A stretch of DNA of 64,000 bases from Cohnella cholangitidis (lineage in GTDB: Bacteria; Bacillota; Bacilli; Paenibacillales; Paenibacillaceae): the NCBI RefSeq assembly GCF_014107495.1, contig NZ_CP041969.1, forward strand, positions 1,671,001 to 1,735,000. The letters are read 5' to 3'. Below, one piece after another: positions 1 through 7,421 of this stretch. Made by a program: the position numbers and the translations under genes. Position 1 is the stretch's first letter, and each line of letters begins with the position of its first letter. The notes below the pieces were generated by a model. That model searched no databases, was not told the DNA's origin, and was given only the letters and a program-made list of their open reading frames with translations.

Positions 1-656
1 TAGAGGTAGCGAACCTCGCGCCAATTCGGAGCGCCGCTTTGATTCCAACCGTTCACGTTCCGGCCGTGCATGCGGACCAACGTAAACTCCGTTCCGCTGG
101 TCTCCAGTACGATCGGAATCGAGCCGACTCCGGCCTGGGGCTCATCGCACACGCTATGAATCCAGCCCTCTTCGCGCATGAACGCCAGCGTTCCGTCCCT
201 ATACTTCGGTTCGAACCAGCTCTGATGGCGGAACTCCAGCGCGCAAGGGAATCCCTCCATTCGCTTCTTCGTTTCCCTCAGCGAGCGCACGTTATCCTTC
301 GTACAATCGAACCACGGCGGATACTGGAACAATGCCGCTGTTAATTTACCGGCTTGCATAACCGGTTCAAGGCTGTCGCGAAACGCTTGGTACATCTCGC
401 CGTCATTGTCATAATACGGTTTCCCCCGCAAGTGGCCGGTCATTCCTTGATAGGCTTTTACGACGAATCCGAATCCATCGTGCGTGTCCCTCGCGTATCG
501 CTCCATTCGTTCCGGCGGCTGTACCGCATAGAACGAGCTGTCCATCTCCACGATGGAGAAATGCTCCGAATAAGCCCTAAGCTTGTCCTTCGCCGCAGTT
601 CCGGGCAAATACAACGAATCATGGTCACCCCATCCCGCCAAGCCGACGGCAATCAT
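1..656 (-). CDS. DUF72 family protein (YecE/YunF-like), 3' end outside window
   Basis: Reading the minus strand from an ATG at 656 gives an open frame of 218 codons that runs off the window edge without a stop. A GGAGGTG ribosome site lies at 662-668. The protein begins MIAVGLAGWGDHDSLYLPG and then has a TIM-barrel-like pattern typical of DUF72: VEMDSSFYAVQPPERMERYA, FVVKAYQGMTGH, and later ALEFRHQSWF and VRMHGRNVNGW. These match the conserved blocks of the family (early SSFY, central FRHxSW, and RxHGRN). The biochemical role of the family is not established. The missing C-terminal part is probably about 60-80 residues. The gene is divergent from the membrane protein at 961. Confidence 0.85.
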   Translation of the reverse strand, partial: MIAVGLAGWGDHDSLYLPGTAAKDKLRAYSEHFSIVEMDSSFYAVQPPERMERYARDTHDGFGFVVKAYQGMTGHLRGKPYYDNDGEMYQAFRDSLEPVMQAGKLTAALFQYPPWFDCTKDNVRSLRETKKRMEGFPCALEFRHQSWFEPKYRDGTLAFMREEGWIHSVCDEPQAGVGSIPIVLETSGTEFTLVRMHGRNVNGWNQSGAPNWREVRYL

Positions 657-960
657 CCAGGCACCTCCGCTTCCGTTAACCGCGCTTCTATATGCATTAC
701 AATGATACTAAAACTTTATCGCCCGCGCATCAAGTGATACGCCTGCAACTTCGACCCCTATCCCGAGCCTTATTTCCGAAGAATTGTACCAAGTTGGTAA
801 ATACCGGGGGTTACGAGGATCATCGCGCCCGATTGGGAAAAGTATGTTACAATCCCATAACAGGTGCAACTTTTGACGTCCGAATTCGTTCATAGTACGA
901 CAAGGTTATTCTGAGTTCGTTGATCGCGACGACAACAAGAGAGGTGTAAGAAACAGAGAG

Positions 961-1401
961 ATGAGAGATTTAGGAGTAGAGAGAACGCAAACCACGCTGA
1001 CGGAACCTTACAGAGAGACGCCGCCCAGGAAGAAGCGCCGGGGTGCTTTTTTCATTTTCGCCCTATTATGGCTTGCACTGATCGCCGGCGGGGTTATTGG
1101 CGCGAAACAGTATTCCGATCACATTCAACGCCAAGTTTCCTCCGATCTGGAACGTCAAACCGCGAGCCAAATCGCCTTGATGCAGCAAGATTACGACAGC
1201 CGCCTGACGCAGCTTGAGAATGGCTATAAGGAACAGCTTGCCCAGATGGAAAGCAAGATCCAATCGCTTAACGAGCTGCTGACCTTCACGAAGGACAACG
1301 CCGATACGAAGACGGACAACAGCAATAAGCTGTACACGCAGCTGGCCGAAGTGAAGAAGCAGTTGAACGAGCTGAAAAAAAGCATGGACGTGCTGAAATG
1401 A
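961..1401 (+). CDS. Single-pass membrane protein with cytoplasmic basic stretch and extracellular coiled coil
   Basis: 146 residues, family not recognised. The N-terminal 30 residues are polar and end in RKKRR. One transmembrane helix follows at about residues 29-47 (AFFIFALLWLALIAGGVIG). The rest is a long charged helix rich in Q, E, K and L with heptad spacing, so a coiled coil outside the cell is likely by the positive-inside rule. The start follows a GAGGTG at 941-946, a rather long spacing of about 14 bases. The stop overlaps the next gene by four bases (ATGA), so the two are translationally coupled. The coiled coil may hold or position the secreted glycosidase-like protein encoded next. 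This is inference from the overlap only. Confidence 0.7.
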   Translation: MRDLGVERTQTTLTEPYRETPPRKKRRGAFFIFALLWLALIAGGVIGAKQYSDHIQRQVSSDLERQTASQIALMQQDYDSRLTQLENGYKEQLAQMESKIQSLNELLTFTKDNADTKTDNSNKLYTQLAEVKKQLNELKKSMDVLK

Positions 1402-2474
1402 GCGCGGTATCGGTTCGCTCCTTCAACCGAACGCTGCTGCTTGCCTGTACGCCTTTCCTTGGCATGTTGATCTGGATGATCGTCGAGAATGTCCGAATCG
1501 AGTTGCCGGAGAACGCTTTTCCCCGGCATGCAACCGTCCCTTCCGATCCTAGCGCAACGACCGCCAGCGTATTAGATCATCTAAACGAAGCCGAAGGGAT
1601 CGCCAAATGGACGGGGAAGTCCATTCAAAAGCAACTATCGATTTACAAGAAAACCAACGCGGACATGAATAAAATCGCGTCTATTGCTTCCACCCAAGCC
1701 GCGCGCCCTTATCAAATCTACGATCGGCGGATTACGAATAAGCTAGGCAAGCCTGCAGCCACGATTCAGTCGGACAAGCTTCAAGCTCAGCTGTTCTACC
1801 TGGGAACGCAAAATTTCCGTAGCTACGCGCTTAAGATCAAACTTAAGCAAGACGACGCGATGAAGCTCGTTCTTGGCAACGACGTACAAGGCGGCTCGGA
1901 GACGACGCTTGCCGCCGTCAATCGGTACAAGGCCGCGGTTGGAGTCAACGCCGGGGGATTCGCCGACAGCCGAGGCAAACGGTATCCTCTCAGCACGACG
2001 GTCGTCGACGGGGATTACATAGGCGGTTTCCAAGCTTCTATTAAAGATTTGTTTTTCGTAGGGTTAAACGAGGACAACCAACTGATCGGAGGTAAATTCT
2101 CGAGCAAATCGCAGCTCGATGCGCTCAATCCGAAATATGGAGCGTCCTTCGTTCCCGTGCTGCTTCAGAACGGCAGAAAAACCGAGATCCCTTCCAAGTG
2201 GCAGACAAGTCCGAAACGCGCTCCGCGCACGGTCATCGCCAACTATAAAGACGATCAGATCCTATTTCTAGTCGTCGACGGTTATAACGAGAAAGGCAGC
2301 TCCGGCGCGACATTGGCCGAGATGCAAATCTTGTTGCAGCGGTATGGCGCGCTTGACGGCTACAACCTCGACGGCGGGGGCTCCACCTCGCTCGTCTTCA
2401 ACGGCCGCGTCATCAACAATCCGTCCGACGGGCAGCTTCGCAAGCTCCCTACCAACTTTTTGTTCTTCAAATAA
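1398..2474 (+). CDS. Phosphodiester glycosidase (NAGPA domain) family protein, membrane-anchored
   Basis: 358 residues with an N-terminal signal anchor (residues about 10-28, LLLACTPFLGMLIWMIV). The C-terminal two thirds is a phosphodiester glycosidase (DUF2233) domain. It has the usual landmarks: VNAGGF at about residue 176, then VANY-like and FLVVDGYN, and the ending YNLDGGGSTSLVFNGRVINNPSDG in which the DGGGS motif is the family signature. Members cleave sugar-phosphodiester bonds. In Gram-positive bacteria they are usually found with cell-wall teichoic acid or exopolysaccharide metabolism, and the exact substrate is unknown here. The ATG overlaps the stop of the coiled-coil gene (ATGA at 1398-1401). 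The two genes form an operon that ends at a nested palindrome. Confidence 0.85.
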   Translation: MSAVSVRSFNRTLLLACTPFLGMLIWMIVENVRIELPENAFPRHATVPSDPSATTASVLDHLNEAEGIAKWTGKSIQKQLSIYKKTNADMNKIASIASTQAARPYQIYDRRITNKLGKPAATIQSDKLQAQLFYLGTQNFRSYALKIKLKQDDAMKLVLGNDVQGGSETTLAAVNRYKAAVGVNAGGFADSRGKRYPLSTTVVDGDYIGGFQASIKDLFFVGLNEDNQLIGGKFSSKSQLDALNPKYGASFVPVLLQNGRKTEIPSKWQTSPKRAPRTVIANYKDDQILFLVVDGYNEKGSSGATLAEMQILLQRYGALDGYNLDGGGSTSLVFNGRVINNPSDGQLRKLPTNFLFFK

Positions 2475-2493
2475 TACCAAGTCCAATAACGAG

Positions 2494-2581
2494 AAAAGGG
2501 ACGATGGAGGCTTGAAATGCACCCCAATTGTTAGACACATCTAACAATTGGAGATGCAATTCAGCTCTCCGTCGTCCCTTT
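2494..2581. terminator. Nested palindromes between convergent genes (bidirectional terminator)
   Basis: An outer stem pairs AAGGGACGATGGAG (from 2494) with CTCCGTCGTCCCTT (2567-2580), with one mismatch pair. Within its loop sits a perfect 11-bp hairpin, CAATTGTTAGA at 2525-2535 with TCTAACAATTG at 2540-2550. The site separates the converging glycosidase-like gene and the TraB-like lipoprotein gene. Runs of A on the left and T on the right flank the outer stem, as expected for termination in both directions. Confidence 0.65.
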
Positions 2582-2590
2582 CCATATCCC

Positions 2591-3616
2591 TTATTCAATA
2601 AACTCCACCGTATATCCCTTGTCCTCCAACAAAGAGACCAATCCCTGTTCGCCGACCATGTGCAAGGAACCGACGGCGATCAGATATGTGCCGGCTTCCC
2701 CTTCATTTAACATTTGGTCGATTTTATCAACCATTCCGATGTTCCGCTTCACCAGGAAACTATCGTTATATTCGTCGAACTCTTCGCCCATCGACTTCTT
2801 TCCTTCTTTCTCGAACTGGTCATGCGTCGATTTCAGCAGCTTCAAATCCCCCAAAGTCCACATGTCGAGCAACTGCTTGAGCCCGATCGAAGCCGCCGCT
2901 GCGCTCTCTACCGTCTGGTGAAAATAGAGCTGCTGCATCTCGTCCGAGAATCCGTCGAATATGCCGAGCTGGGACTCCATGCTCTCCAGCTCGATGATCT
3001 CTTTGCCGTCCTTATGGGCTTGCTTGGCAATATACTGGTCGATCCCGTCGTACATCATATACTTCATGGCCGGAAGGCTCTCCAATGTCATCGCCGCATA
3101 CCAAGGCTCGTACTTATCGAACGCGGCTGCTCCCGCGCTAAGGATAGACTTCTTCAGGATGGATTGGAATTTAGCGTAATCTTCTTCCGCCACGTGGTCC
3201 TTCAGCGTCGTTCCGTCGGTCAGCAACGCTTTGTCGTTGACCATGTCCAATACTTTTTTCTGATCGACTTTCGTCAAATCCAGCTCCAACGCGATATAAT
3301 CCGCTTGCGCTATCGCCCGCTCCAAGTCCGCGTCCAGCGGATACATTTCTTTCCTCGCGATATGGATCGTACCCGCCAAGTACCCGGAGTTCTTGCCGCC
3401 GGTAATTTTCCATAGATACCCTTTGGAACCGGACTTCTCCGGGACATCCGCCTGCTTGGAGGCGATAGGCTGCTCAGTTGCGGTAGAGGAAGCCGAAGGC
3501 GGCGTCGGCGTTTCGGCGGTTTGAAGCGTCTCCGCATTGCCGCTGCACGCCGCCAATACGGTCATGGCCGCGAGGATCATCCAAATTAACGCGAATCTGA
3601 ACGCGCGTCTGTTCAT
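2591..3616 (-). CDS. TraB/GumN family lipoprotein
   Basis: 341 residues. The signal peptide ends in a lipobox (VLAACSG, Cys at about 24), so the protein should be a membrane-anchored lipoprotein. A Ser/Thr/Pro-rich linker follows up to residue 60. The domain then shows the two GxxH-type motifs of the TraB/GumN (Tiki-like) family: LAGTIHIARKEMYPLD near residue 80 and GSLHMVGEQG near the C-terminus, with ALELDLT between them. Some family members are metal-dependent proteases. The bacterial role is unproven. Its ATG overlaps the stop of the HPr-kinase-like gene (ATGA), so the two are expressed together. Confidence 0.85.
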   Translation of the reverse strand: MNRRAFRFALIWMILAAMTVLAACSGNAETLQTAETPTPPSASSTATEQPIASKQADVPEKSGSKGYLWKITGGKNSGYLAGTIHIARKEMYPLDADLERAIAQADYIALELDLTKVDQKKVLDMVNDKALLTDGTTLKDHVAEEDYAKFQSILKKSILSAGAAAFDKYEPWYAAMTLESLPAMKYMMYDGIDQYIAKQAHKDGKEIIELESMESQLGIFDGFSDEMQQLYFHQTVESAAAASIGLKQLLDMWTLGDLKLLKSTHDQFEKEGKKSMGEEFDEYNDSFLVKRNIGMVDKIDQMLNEGEAGTYLIAVGSLHMVGEQGLVSLLEDKGYTVEFIE

Positions 3617-4527
3617 TTCATTTCTCCTTCGATCCGCTTCATGAATTCTTCCGCGGCGCTGTAGCCTTGTTGCTTCAGATACCAGCTGTTGGCGGCGGCT
3701 TCGATCATTCCCGCGACGTCTCTGCCCGGCTGCAGTTGAATTTCGATATGCGGAATGCGAACGCCTAAATATTCCGTGAACTTGGGCGTCATCTCAAGAT
3801 CGTTGTTCAAGGCTTGGTCTTGCCAAGGGCACAATTCGATATCGAGCACGATTCGAGTCTCGTCCTGAAACGCTTTTCTTCCGTATAACCTGACTACGTT
3901 AATAAGTCCGATGCTCCGCAGCGCCAGAAATTCCTTCGTCGTTTCGTTATGCGTGCCAAGGATCGTCTGAGAGCTTAGCTTCTTAAGGACGACGATATCG
4001 TCGGCGACGAGGCGATGCCCCCTGCGAATGAGCGTATGCGCGGTCTCGCTCTTGCCGATTCCGGATTTCCCTCTGAGCAGAATGCCGATCCCCGATACGT
4101 TCACGCATAAGCCATGAACGGCGATTTCCGGTGCCAGCGCTTGAACGAGGAACGCATCCAGCTTACCCAGAAACTCCGTCGTCGTCTCGTCCGTCCGCAA
4201 TAGCGGTATGCCTTCCTGCTGGCAATAGATCATTAAATACTTCAATCCCTCTTGCTTGGCCGTCACGATAAAACAAGGAGGATGGTACTTCACTACGTTG
4301 CCGATATGCAGGTTGCGCTCCTCTTCGGTCTGCTTATGCAAATAATTGATTTCTTTCCTGCCGAGCACTTGCACGCGATTCATCGGAAAAAAATCGAAAT
4401 ACCCGACGAACTCCAATCCCGGGCGATGCGCTCTAGGACGGGTAATCTCGCGATGCATATGATCTTCCCCCGCCAGCACTTCCAGCTTGAATCGCTCCTT
4501 CAGCGCTTTAACCGTAATGGATTTCAC
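3613..4527 (-). CDS. hprK: HPr kinase/phosphorylase homologue, divergent
   Basis: I place the start at the GTG at 4527, because AAGGGGGA lies about 6 bases upstream and MKSITVKALKERF aligns with the normal HprK N-terminus. This gives 304 residues, the usual length. HprK phosphorylates Ser46 of HPr and so controls carbon catabolite repression with CcpA. The P-loop GKSGIGKSETA, the preceding HG (AVHGLCV) and the RRGHRLVADD block are intact. However, the family signature normally written EIRGLGIIN reads ALRSIGLIN, and the C-terminal PVRPGRN block reads QLQPGRD. No lgt gene follows, whereas lgt is the usual neighbour of the housekeeping copy. A divergent paralogue with altered activity therefore seems likely. 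It overlaps the TraB-like lipoprotein gene by four bases. Confidence 0.8.
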   Translation of the reverse strand: MKSITVKALKERFKLEVLAGEDHMHREITRPRAHRPGLEFVGYFDFFPMNRVQVLGRKEINYLHKQTEEERNLHIGNVVKYHPPCFIVTAKQEGLKYLMIYCQQEGIPLLRTDETTTEFLGKLDAFLVQALAPEIAVHGLCVNVSGIGILLRGKSGIGKSETAHTLIRRGHRLVADDIVVLKKLSSQTILGTHNETTKEFLALRSIGLINVVRLYGRKAFQDETRIVLDIELCPWQDQALNNDLEMTPKFTEYLGVRIPHIEIQLQPGRDVAGMIEAAANSWYLKQQGYSAAEEFMKRIEGEMK

Positions 4528-4573
4528 GTTATTCCCCCTTATCGACATACTCTTTGATACGAAAAAGATCTTT

Positions 4574-4591
4574 GGCCGGTTCCAACCGGCC
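4574..4591. promoter_or_regulatory. GC-rich palindrome upstream of the HprK homologue
   Basis: GGCCGGTTCCAACCGGCC is a perfect palindrome about 47 bases upstream of the hprK-like start, in the divergent intergenic region shared with the gene at 4658. It could be a leader hairpin or an operator for the divergent pair. The sequence alone does not decide between these. Confidence 0.4.
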
Positions 4592-4657
4592 GAATTTCAT
4601 AAAACAAGCCTCCCTCTCATACAAATCAACATAACCTTATGAATGGAGGCTTATCCG

Positions 4658-5014
4658 ATGAACGCCGACAAGCTGGTCCGCTTCTGCCAGTTGAAGACCC
4701 AGATCAAGCAATGGGAAGACGAGCTCGAGGAGCTCCGCCGGGACATCACGAGAGATTACCCGCAGGACTCCGAGTTCCAACTGGACGACTATACGCTTAA
4801 AGTGCTGTATCAGGAAAGAAAACATTACAACGATCAATTGCTGATCGAAGCCCTTCCCGATCCGGATTTATGGAAGGTGCTGTTCAAGGCGGATTCCGCC
4901 AAAATCTCCGCTCTCGTTAAAGCGAATCTCCTAACGGAGAAGTCGCTGGAAGGCACCTACACGACCACGCGGACTCCCTATTTATACGTCACCCCTATCG
5001 TCCGCGACATTTAA
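4658..5014 (+). CDS. Uncharacterised small acidic/charged protein
   Basis: 118 residues when started at the ATG at 4658. That ATG is preceded by GGAGG at 4645-4649 with 8-base spacing, so an earlier in-frame ATG at 4643 overlaps the ribosome site and is unlikely. The first half is a charged helix (LKTQIKQWEDELEELRRDI) that could form a coiled coil. The second half contains QLDDYTLKVLYQERKHYN and a Thr/Tyr-rich tail. There is no signal peptide, membrane segment or metal motif. I do not recognise the family. It is divergent from the HprK homologue and stands alone before the lipoprotein at 5134. Confidence 0.6.
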   Translation: MNADKLVRFCQLKTQIKQWEDELEELRRDITRDYPQDSEFQLDDYTLKVLYQERKHYNDQLLIEALPDPDLWKVLFKADSAKISALVKANLLTEKSLEGTYTTTRTPYLYVTPIVRDI

Positions 5015-5133
5015 CGGGAACTGACTGCTTATACGAAATCTTTCCTTATAGCGAGCCTTTTGAGTTATTGGATTCGTAGTTAGGTCATACGGCCATTAAC
5101 AAGCTGATGATGCTATGAGGAGAGAGATAAGCT

Positions 5134-5802
5134 ATGGCGAATTCTAAGAAGCTGCTTGTTACCGCGATCGCCGCCGTCATTCTGCTGACCGGATGCGGCG
5201 CGGATTCGACGAACCAAGCATCTAGTACCCCCGTTGCGCAAGGCAATGGCGGAGACATCCCGCAAGATCAACGGGGACAAGCTCCCGGGCAAGGCCAAGG
5301 ACGGTCGCCGATGATGGGTGCCGATTTGCTGGGAAAAATTAAAAGCGTGAACGGAGAGACGATCACGGTGTATAAGTCTTCGTTCGTACCCGGAGAGCGC
5401 GGCCAAGGCGGCGGACCGCAGCCTCCGGGCGACAACGCGCAACCGCCGAGCGGCGAAGGCAACCAACCTCCTCAAGGCGAAGGGCAGAATCGCCCTAACA
5501 TGGAGAACATGTTCTCGGAAGAAACGTCGGACATTCAAATTACGCCGGTCACCAAGATCGTCAAGATCGCCTTCGAGAACCAGCAACGGACGGAAACCGA
5601 GCTTACGGCCGCAGAGCTTAAAGCCGACGATATCGTGAGCGTCGATCTAGAAGACAACACCCAGAACGCGGTTACGATTACGATAAGCGAAGGCGGCTTC
5701 GGCGGCATGGGCGGTATGGGCGGCGGACCGAGAGGGCAGCGCCAGCAACAAGGCCAGCAGCATGGCGATGCTCCCGCGGCTGAGCAGAGCAACGGGAATT
5801 AA
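5134..5802 (+). CDS. Gly/Gln/Pro-rich lipoprotein of unknown function
   Basis: 222 residues. The signal peptide ends in LLTGCGAD, a lipobox with Cys at about residue 21. A low-complexity stretch rich in GQ and P follows. A compact beta-rich segment comes next (LLGKIKSVNGETITVYKS, then ITPVTKIVKIAFENQ and ADDIVSVDLEDN), and the tail is GGMGGMGGG plus QQ repeats. This pattern resembles small secreted proteins of Paenibacillaceae that carry a short beta-barrel-like domain. The Gly-Met-Gly tail is similar in composition to the C-terminal region of the CotH-like protein at 29969-31993, but the two are not linked on the DNA. AGGAGAGA lies upstream of the ATG. Confidence 0.7.
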   Translation: MANSKKLLVTAIAAVILLTGCGADSTNQASSTPVAQGNGGDIPQDQRGQAPGQGQGRSPMMGADLLGKIKSVNGETITVYKSSFVPGERGQGGGPQPPGDNAQPPSGEGNQPPQGEGQNRPNMENMFSEETSDIQITPVTKIVKIAFENQQRTETELTAAELKADDIVSVDLEDNTQNAVTITISEGGFGGMGGMGGGPRGQRQQQGQQHGDAPAAEQSNGN

Positions 5803-5807
5803 TATCG

Positions 5808-5852
5808 AAGATGCCTTCATCCCCACTTCCTTAGTGGTTATGAAGGCATCTT
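5808..5852. terminator. Bidirectional Rho-independent terminator
   Basis: A perfect 13-bp stem, AAGATGCCTTCAT (5808-5820) with ATGAAGGCATCTT (5840-5852), ends in T/A-rich flanks. It lies between the converging lipoprotein and MFS genes. Confidence 0.85.
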
Positions 5853-5865
5853 TACGTTTAATCGC

Positions 5866-7257
5866 TCAAGCGGACTGACTCTCCTCGGACTTTCGCCCCG
5901 AAGGCAACAATTGGGCCACGATTACTTTGATGGCCGCGACCACTAGTATGGCGATGAAGATCAAATGCATTCCATCCGCCATCTGCGTCGGCGTTTCCTC
6001 CGTAACTACCCGATTAAACAACATCCCGAATACGGCAACCGCGACCGTCTGGCCTAAAGCGCCCATAAGCGAATTCGTCGAAGTCGCCACTCCGCGCATG
6101 GTTACCGCCGCGGCGTTCTGGATCGTGACGATGGCGGGAGTACTAATGCAGCCCATTCCGAACCCGACCACGGATACGATCCCGATCATCTCCATGTAAG
6201 ACGAGTTCATATCGATGAAGATCAGCCATAGCGCCCCGCATGCGACGAAGACCGTTCCGAGAAGCATGAATTTTTTTGCCCCGAGACGGAACATGTATCT
6301 TCCCGATAAACTAGCAGCCAGCGCCCAAGTGATCGACATCGGCATGAGCATCAACCCGGATTTCGTAGCGCTGTAGGCCATGACGCTCTGAATCCATAAC
6401 GGAATGTAGATGGTAACGCCGGCCACGATGCAGAACCCGAAAAATCCGAGCACGTATGGAATAGCCAAGCTTCTTTCCCGGAACAGCCGCAAAGGAAGCA
6501 TAGGTTCTTTCGCCTTGGATTCAATCCTGAGAAACACAAGGAGGAATAAGGTCGCAACAGCGAAAAGAACAACAATAGTCGCGGAATTCCAGGCGTACGT
6601 CTCGCCTCCGGTCAGCAAAGCGAGCAGCAAACTCGATATGCTGACCGTGAAGGTAAGCGCTCCGATATAGTCGATGCTCTTGGACATCTTAGTGAAGCGT
6701 TCATGTAAAAACCCGAATACGAGAATGAAAGACACGATGCTGACCGGAACGTTCATGTAGAAAATCCAGCGCCATGAGATCGTGTCGACGAAATAACCTC
6801 CGACGAACGGACCGATTAATCCGGCGATAGACCATACGGAGGAGAGTACGCCCTGAACCTTCCCTCTCTGTTCTCCGGTATACATATCCCCGATAATCGT
6901 AAAGGTAACAGGAGTTAACGCTCCAGCCCCTAACCCCTGAATGGCCCGAAACCAGATCAGTTCGGTCATCGATTGCGCCGCGCCGCAGAGGACGGAGCCT
7001 GCTAGAAATAAAACAAGGCCTATCGTAAAAATAGACTTTCTTCCATACAAGTCCGCCAGCTTGCCGAAAATCGGCGTCGATACGCAAGTCGTGAGCGTAT
7101 AGATAGAGAAAATCCAGCTAATCAAGCTTAGTCCGTTCAAATCCTTGGCGATGCTGTTCGTTGCCGTCGTAACGACGGTCGTATCCAGCGCCCCGATGAA
7201 CAGAGCCGCCAGCAGTCCAACCGTCACGAGCGTGCGATTGGTCTTTTTTTGTGACAT
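5866..7257 (-). CDS. MFS transporter, DHA2 (EmrB/QacA) drug exporter family
   Basis: 463 residues with about 14 predicted membrane helices, as in the 14-TMS proton antiporters. The N-terminal motif LDTTVVTTA matches the DHA2 signature at TM1, and GKLADLYGRKSIF is the loop 2-3 motif A of the major facilitator superfamily. GAGALTPVTFTIIGD is close to the motif C region at TM5. Such proteins export hydrophobic drugs or metabolites by proton exchange, and the substrate cannot be told. The gene is monocistronic, ends at the terminator at 5808-5852, and faces the IS1182-type element upstream. Confidence 0.85.
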   Translation of the reverse strand: MSQKKTNRTLVTVGLLAALFIGALDTTVVTTATNSIAKDLNGLSLISWIFSIYTLTTCVSTPIFGKLADLYGRKSIFTIGLVLFLAGSVLCGAAQSMTELIWFRAIQGLGAGALTPVTFTIIGDMYTGEQRGKVQGVLSSVWSIAGLIGPFVGGYFVDTISWRWIFYMNVPVSIVSFILVFGFLHERFTKMSKSIDYIGALTFTVSISSLLLALLTGGETYAWNSATIVVLFAVATLFLLVFLRIESKAKEPMLPLRLFRERSLAIPYVLGFFGFCIVAGVTIYIPLWIQSVMAYSATKSGLMLMPMSITWALAASLSGRYMFRLGAKKFMLLGTVFVACGALWLIFIDMNSSYMEMIGIVSVVGFGMGCISTPAIVTIQNAAAVTMRGVATSTNSLMGALGQTVAVAVFGMLFNRVVTEETPTQMADGMHLIFIAILVVAAIKVIVAQLLPSGRKSEESQSA

Positions 7258-7391
7258 CTTCCTAATTCCTTCTCTCCCGCGATGGATCGCCGATGTTTCC
7301 TAACTATAATTACTGTTACGATAATAGGTTGCCGCGCTTCTCCTTGTCAACCTCATGGAAGATGGATTTCGCGTCGCATCGCATCGCGAAT

Positions 7392-7421
7392 AGAGAGGCC
7401 GGGATATCTCCCGGCCTCTCT
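7392..7421. repeat. Left copy of a 30-bp target duplication (terminator palindrome)
   Basis: A 13-bp perfect inverted repeat (AGAGAGGCCGGGA with TCCCGGCCTCTCT, loop TATC). It is identical over exactly 30 bases to the copy at 8976-9005. The bases outside the 30 differ, so the two copies are the target duplication of the IS1182-type element between them. Confidence 0.85.

Noticed and set aside
2714..3415. A 233-codon plus-strand frame opposite the TraB-like gene.
   Set aside because: No signal, no ribosome site and no recognisable domain; the minus-strand lipoprotein is clear.
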